Origin: Paenibacillaceae bacterium UBA6304
GTDB lineage: Bacteria; Bacillota; Bacilli; Paenibacillales; Paenibacillaceae
Reading direction: 5' to 3'
Assembly: GCA_002439285.1 (NCBI GenBank)
Contig: DJTQ01000386.1
Span: 1-8,067, forward strand
DNA length: 8,067 bases
This document shows, piece by piece, positions 5,891-8,067 of this stretch. The position numbers were made by a program, and so were the translations under genes. The notes under the pieces were generated by a model. The model saw nothing but the letters and a program-made list of their open reading frames with translations. It was not told where the DNA came from and searched no databases. Every line of letters starts with the position of its first letter. The stretch's first letter is position 1.

Positions 5891-6349
5891 TTGGAGAGAG
5901 GTGATCCTATTGGAGTTATAAAACTTTATCGGATCGGGGAACTGGCGAAAGCCGCAGATGTCAGCGAACGCACCATTGACTACTACACCAAGCTCGGGCT
6001 GATCTCAGCTGAGAAACGGACGCAGAAGAACTACCGTTTATACAGTTCTGAAACCTTGTTGCGGCTGGACCGTATTAATCAGATGAAACAGGAAAAATAC
6101 TCACTTGAGGAAATTCGCGAAAAGCTGGAGCTATGGAATAAAGTCACACCTGAGGAGCATGTGACTGAGAAATTAAACTCGCTCGAAATTCATATGCAGC
6201 AACTTGAACGCGAAGTAAAGGAACTGGGGCCGCTGATTTCAAGCCTGAAGCCGGGGCAAGCGCGACGGGCATTTTCTAACTTGATGCCGCAAAGCCTGGC
6301 TTGCATCGAAGCGCTTCGGATTATATTGAATAACGGTCCGTTCAGTTAA
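5891..6349 (+). CDS. MerR-family transcriptional regulator with abnormal start
   Basis: A DNA-binding regulator of the MerR family, about 143-152 residues depending on the start. The winged helix-turn-helix begins at LYRIGELAKAADVSERTIDYY (counting from TTG at 5891, residues 12-32) and continues with the family wing KNYRLYS (about 46-52). Residues about 85-118 are a leucine/glutamate-rich dimerisation coiled coil. No cysteine pair for metal sensing and no large effector domain is present, so the signal is unknown. The coordinates use the only standard in-frame start, TTG 5891, but this has no ribosome binding site; a very strong one instead points at ATT 5909. Either a rare ATT start or a one-base indel near the 5' end is likely. 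The gene is divergent from amt and 50 bp upstream of the membrane protease gene, which it may share a transcript with. Confidence 0.8.
   Translation: MERGDPIGVIKLYRIGELAKAADVSERTIDYYTKLGLISAEKRTQKNYRLYSSETLLRLDRINQMKQEKYSLEEIREKLELWNKVTPEEHVTEKLNSLEIHMQQLEREVKELGPLISSLKPGQARRAFSNLMPQSLACIEALRIILNNGPFS
5892..5907 (+). promoter_or_regulatory. Extended Shine-Dalgarno of the MerR-family gene
   Basis: TGGAGAGAGGTGATCC contains AGGTGATCC, nine consecutive bases complementary to the 3' end of Bacillales 16S rRNA, plus a GAGAGG core. The core ends at 5901, so the optimal start should fall near 5908-5911. In-frame there is only ATT at 5909-5911; TTG at 5910-5912 is out of frame and meets TAA at 5919-5921. 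The site decides against the TTG at 5891, which lies at its upstream edge. Confidence 0.7.
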
Positions 6350-6358
6350 ACCGTTTTT
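6332..6358 (+). terminator. Weak terminator-like hairpin at the merR stop codon
   Basis: AACGGT (6332-6337) and ACCGTT (6350-6355) form a 6-bp stem with a 12-base loop, followed by T bases to 6358. The stem spans the merR stop codon. It is short and would at most reduce read-through into the protease gene. Confidence 0.3.
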
Positions 6359-6399
6359 CCTGGACATTACTTATCTGACTTTCATGGAGGAATTAAATC

Positions 6400-7080
6400 A
6401 TGTACTCTAACGCAATGCTCATCCCCATACTATTAGCCTTCGGATTGTCTTTATGGGCCCAATTCCGCGTCTCGGGAACTTTCAAAAAATGGGCGAAGGT
6501 TCCTAACATGTACGGATTAACTGGGCATGATGCGGCAAGACGCATGCTCGATTCCCATGGATTATGGGATGTTCCGATTGAACCCGTTCGCGGTACCTTA
6601 TCCGATCACTATGATCCGATTAAACGTGTAGTTCGTCTATCAGAACCTGTTTATTACGAGAACTCCATCTCGGCAGTTGCGGTGGCATGTCACGAAGTCG
6701 GGCACGCCATTCAGCATAAGGAGTCTTATCCAATGTTGGTCCTGCGCCACAGAATGTTCCCGTTCGTGAATTTCGCATCCGGGATCGCTCCATTTCTGAT
6801 CCTGGCCGGTTTCTTGTTCGGGTTTTTCAATCTAGTGGGTCTTGGCATCATTTTCTTCTCCGCAGCCGTACTATTTCAACTAGTTACGCTGCCTGTCGAA
6901 TTTAATGCCAGCAACCGGGCGCGGAAGGTCATGTTGCAGCAAGGTTTCGTTACTCACGAAGAAGAACGCGGCGTAGCCAAAGTTCTGAATTCCGCTGCCT
7001 TGACTTATGTAGCCGCCGCTCTGATTTCACTGCTGGAACTATTCCGCTACATTCTTATTTTCGTCGGCAACCGCGACTAA
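6400..7080 (+). CDS. yugP: Membrane zinc metallopeptidase, YugP family
   Basis: A 226-residue integral membrane protein of the neutral zinc metallopeptidase family represented by B. subtilis YugP (Zn_peptidase_2). One membrane segment lies at about 3-22, then a cytosolic-looking stretch ending in the HEVGH zinc motif (His98, Glu99, His102, in ACHEVGHAIQH), then hydrophobic segments at about 121-143, 145-166 and 200-222. Glu167 in LPVEFNASNRAR, after the third segment, is the likely third zinc ligand; this is inferred from its conservation in the family. Length is typical and nothing is missing. The ATG follows GGAGG by 9 bases. Substrates of the family are not established to my knowledge; membrane protein quality control is a guess. 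It lies 50 bp after the MerR gene on the same strand and ends in a strong terminator. Confidence 0.9.
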   Translation: MYSNAMLIPILLAFGLSLWAQFRVSGTFKKWAKVPNMYGLTGHDAARRMLDSHGLWDVPIEPVRGTLSDHYDPIKRVVRLSEPVYYENSISAVAVACHEVGHAIQHKESYPMLVLRHRMFPFVNFASGIAPFLILAGFLFGFFNLVGLGIIFFSAAVLFQLVTLPVEFNASNRARKVMLQQGFVTHEEERGVAKVLNSAALTYVAAALISLLELFRYILIFVGNRD

Positions 7081-7088
7081 ATTTAATT

Positions 7089-7125
7089 AAGAAGCTCCTC
7101 CCTACATTCGCGGGAGGAGCTTCTT
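7089..7125. terminator. Strong hairpin terminator after yugP
   Basis: A perfect 14-bp stem, AAGAAGCTCCTCCC (7089-7102) with GGGAGGAGCTTCTT (7112-7125), closes a 9-base loop, starting 8 bases after the yugP stop. The following plus-strand T-tract is interrupted (TTCTTGTTTA). The minus-strand flank is also AT-rich, so it may back up termination of the converging LysR gene. Confidence 0.85.
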
Positions 7126-7153
7126 GTTTATGGAATCAGATTCCTCTGAATGT

Positions 7154-7182
7154 AAAAAAACCGCCAGTCATTGACTCGGCGG
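7154..7182 (-). terminator. Terminator of the LysR gene, overlapping its stop codon
   Basis: On the minus strand CCGCC, a bulged G, AGTC, loop AAT, GACT, GGCGG is followed by seven T bases (complement of the A run 7154-7160). The hairpin spans 7182-7161 and so contains the last codons and the TGA stop (7170-7168) of the LysR gene. Confidence 0.88.
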
Positions 7183-8067
7183 AGTATCAATTTGAAGACC
7201 GAAATATTCAAGCAGGAAAATTCTGAATGACTGGGCAACTAGCGGCAGCTTCTCGTCCGCCCGGTGAATCAATCCGATAGTGCGGGTTACCTTCGGATCC
7301 GAGATACGGATCCTGCTCGGCTGGAGGGAAAAACTCTGAAATAAAGCCATCTCAGGCAGCAGACTTACCCCCATTCCGGCAGCAACCAGACCGCGAATGG
7401 TATCCGTTTCTTCACCTTCAAAAGCCACTTTAGGCGTAAATCCGGCCTCCAGACAAGCCTGCCATACGATCGGTCGAAGCGAATAACCTTTGCTGAATAG
7501 AATAAACTTCTCGTCCTTCAATTGGCTCAGTTTAATACTTTGCTCCCCGGCCAAAGGATGGCTCGGCGGCATAATCGCCACCAAATCCTCTGTAAGCACT
7601 ACATTGCCTACCACTTGATCATGATTCTCCGGAAAAGGCGAGATGAACGCCAAATCCACTTCGCCAGATACGACGTCACGAATCAAATTAGGGTAGGTTC
7701 CCTGTTTGAAGCGAAATTTGACATTCGGATACAACTTCCGGAACTCCGCTACCACACTTGGGATGATATGAATCCCGAGACTGTTCGGGAATCCAAGCCG
7801 TATCTCCCCTTGTTCGGGATCCAGAAATTCATGGACTTCGTTGACGGCACGATCCAGGTCCTTCAGAATCGTCTCGATCCGGGTGCAGAACAATTGGCCG
7901 ACAGCGGTCAACTGCAGATTCCTTCCTTTTTGCATGAACAAATTAACGCCAAGCTCTTGTTCCAGTTGATGAATTTGACGACTAACGGCGGATTGCGCTA
8001 CATGCAGCTCTTCTGCCGCCTGGGTGACATGTTCCTTCCTAGCCACTTTTAAAAAATATTGCAATTG
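7168..8067 (-). CDS. LysR-family transcriptional regulator, GltC-like (5' end outside window)
   Basis: A LysR-type regulator: an N-terminal winged helix-turn-helix (VTQAAEELHVAQSAVSRQIHQLEQELG) binds DNA and a type 2 periplasmic-binding-like domain (about residue 90 to the end) senses a small ligand. The frame runs open to the window edge, where CAA-TTG precedes the QYFLKVA sequence. LysR proteins of this type usually begin MELRQLQYFLKVA, so about four to six residues and the true start lie beyond base 8067, and the TTG at 8064 is not the start. The HTH resembles B. subtilis GltC, the regulator of glutamate synthase, in my reading; this subfamily placement is tentative, and the ligand and target are not visible. 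Targets of LysR regulators are often divergently transcribed, which here would be beyond the right edge. Its terminator hairpin overlaps the stop codon. Confidence 0.88.
   Translation of the reverse strand, partial: QLQYFLKVARKEHVTQAAEELHVAQSAVSRQIHQLEQELGVNLFMQKGRNLQLTAVGQLFCTRIETILKDLDRAVNEVHEFLDPEQGEIRLGFPNSLGIHIIPSVVAEFRKLYPNVKFRFKQGTYPNLIRDVVSGEVDLAFISPFPENHDQVVGNVVLTEDLVAIMPPSHPLAGEQSIKLSQLKDEKFILFSKGYSLRPIVWQACLEAGFTPKVAFEGEETDTIRGLVAAGMGVSLLPEMALFQSFSLQPSRIRISDPKVTRTIGLIHRADEKLPLVAQSFRIFLLEYFGLQIDTPPSQ

Noticed and set aside
7522..8052. 176-codon open frame on the plus strand opposite the LysR gene
   Set aside because: Long, but it mirrors the conserved LysR sequence; the translation looks like a codon shadow with no recognised domain.

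Overview
The window looks like chromosomal DNA of a low-to-moderate-GC Firmicute, most likely Paenibacillus or a close relative. Three things point that way: strong AGGAGG-type ribosome binding sites, family types such as a YugP-like membrane zinc protease and a GltC-like LysR regulator, and a perfect GlnR/TnrA box. This genus assignment is inferred from protein flavour; no database was consulted. No mobile element, RNA gene, CRISPR array or prophage gene is visible.

Left part (1-2285): the 3' two-thirds of a citramalate synthase gene (cimA, isoleucine pathway) ends at a bidirectional terminator that it shares with a converging ResA/TlpA-type membrane-anchored thiol-disulfide oxidoreductase. 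That gene is divergent from a small JAMM/M67 metallopeptidase. The 113-bp gap between them holds two face-to-face candidate promoters inside an 8-bp-arm dyad.

Centre (2272-5591, all minus strand): an apparent three-gene operon reading ammonium transporter (Amt) -> short DUF294 nucleotidyltransferase related to GlnD -> DEDDh 3'-5' exonuclease. The last two genes overlap by ATGA, and only 48 bp without a terminator separate the first two. The operon ends in a 14-bp tail-to-tail overlap with the M67 gene. A perfect 17-bp GlnR/TnrA box lies just downstream of the predicted amt promoter, which suggests nitrogen-dependent repression of the whole operon. No PII (glnK/glnB) gene accompanies amt. A GlnD-like enzyme sits where a PII gene often does, and this is the most interesting feature of the window.

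Right part (5592-8067): a 299-bp AT-rich divergent intergenic region with nested inverted repeats leads to a MerR-family regulator whose start is abnormal. A near-complete anti-16S Shine-Dalgarno points at an in-frame ATT, not at an ATG, GTG or in-frame TTG. Downstream comes a YugP-type membrane zinc metallopeptidase with a strong terminator. Converging from the right edge is a LysR regulator, truncated at its 5' end, whose own terminator hairpin overlaps its stop codon.
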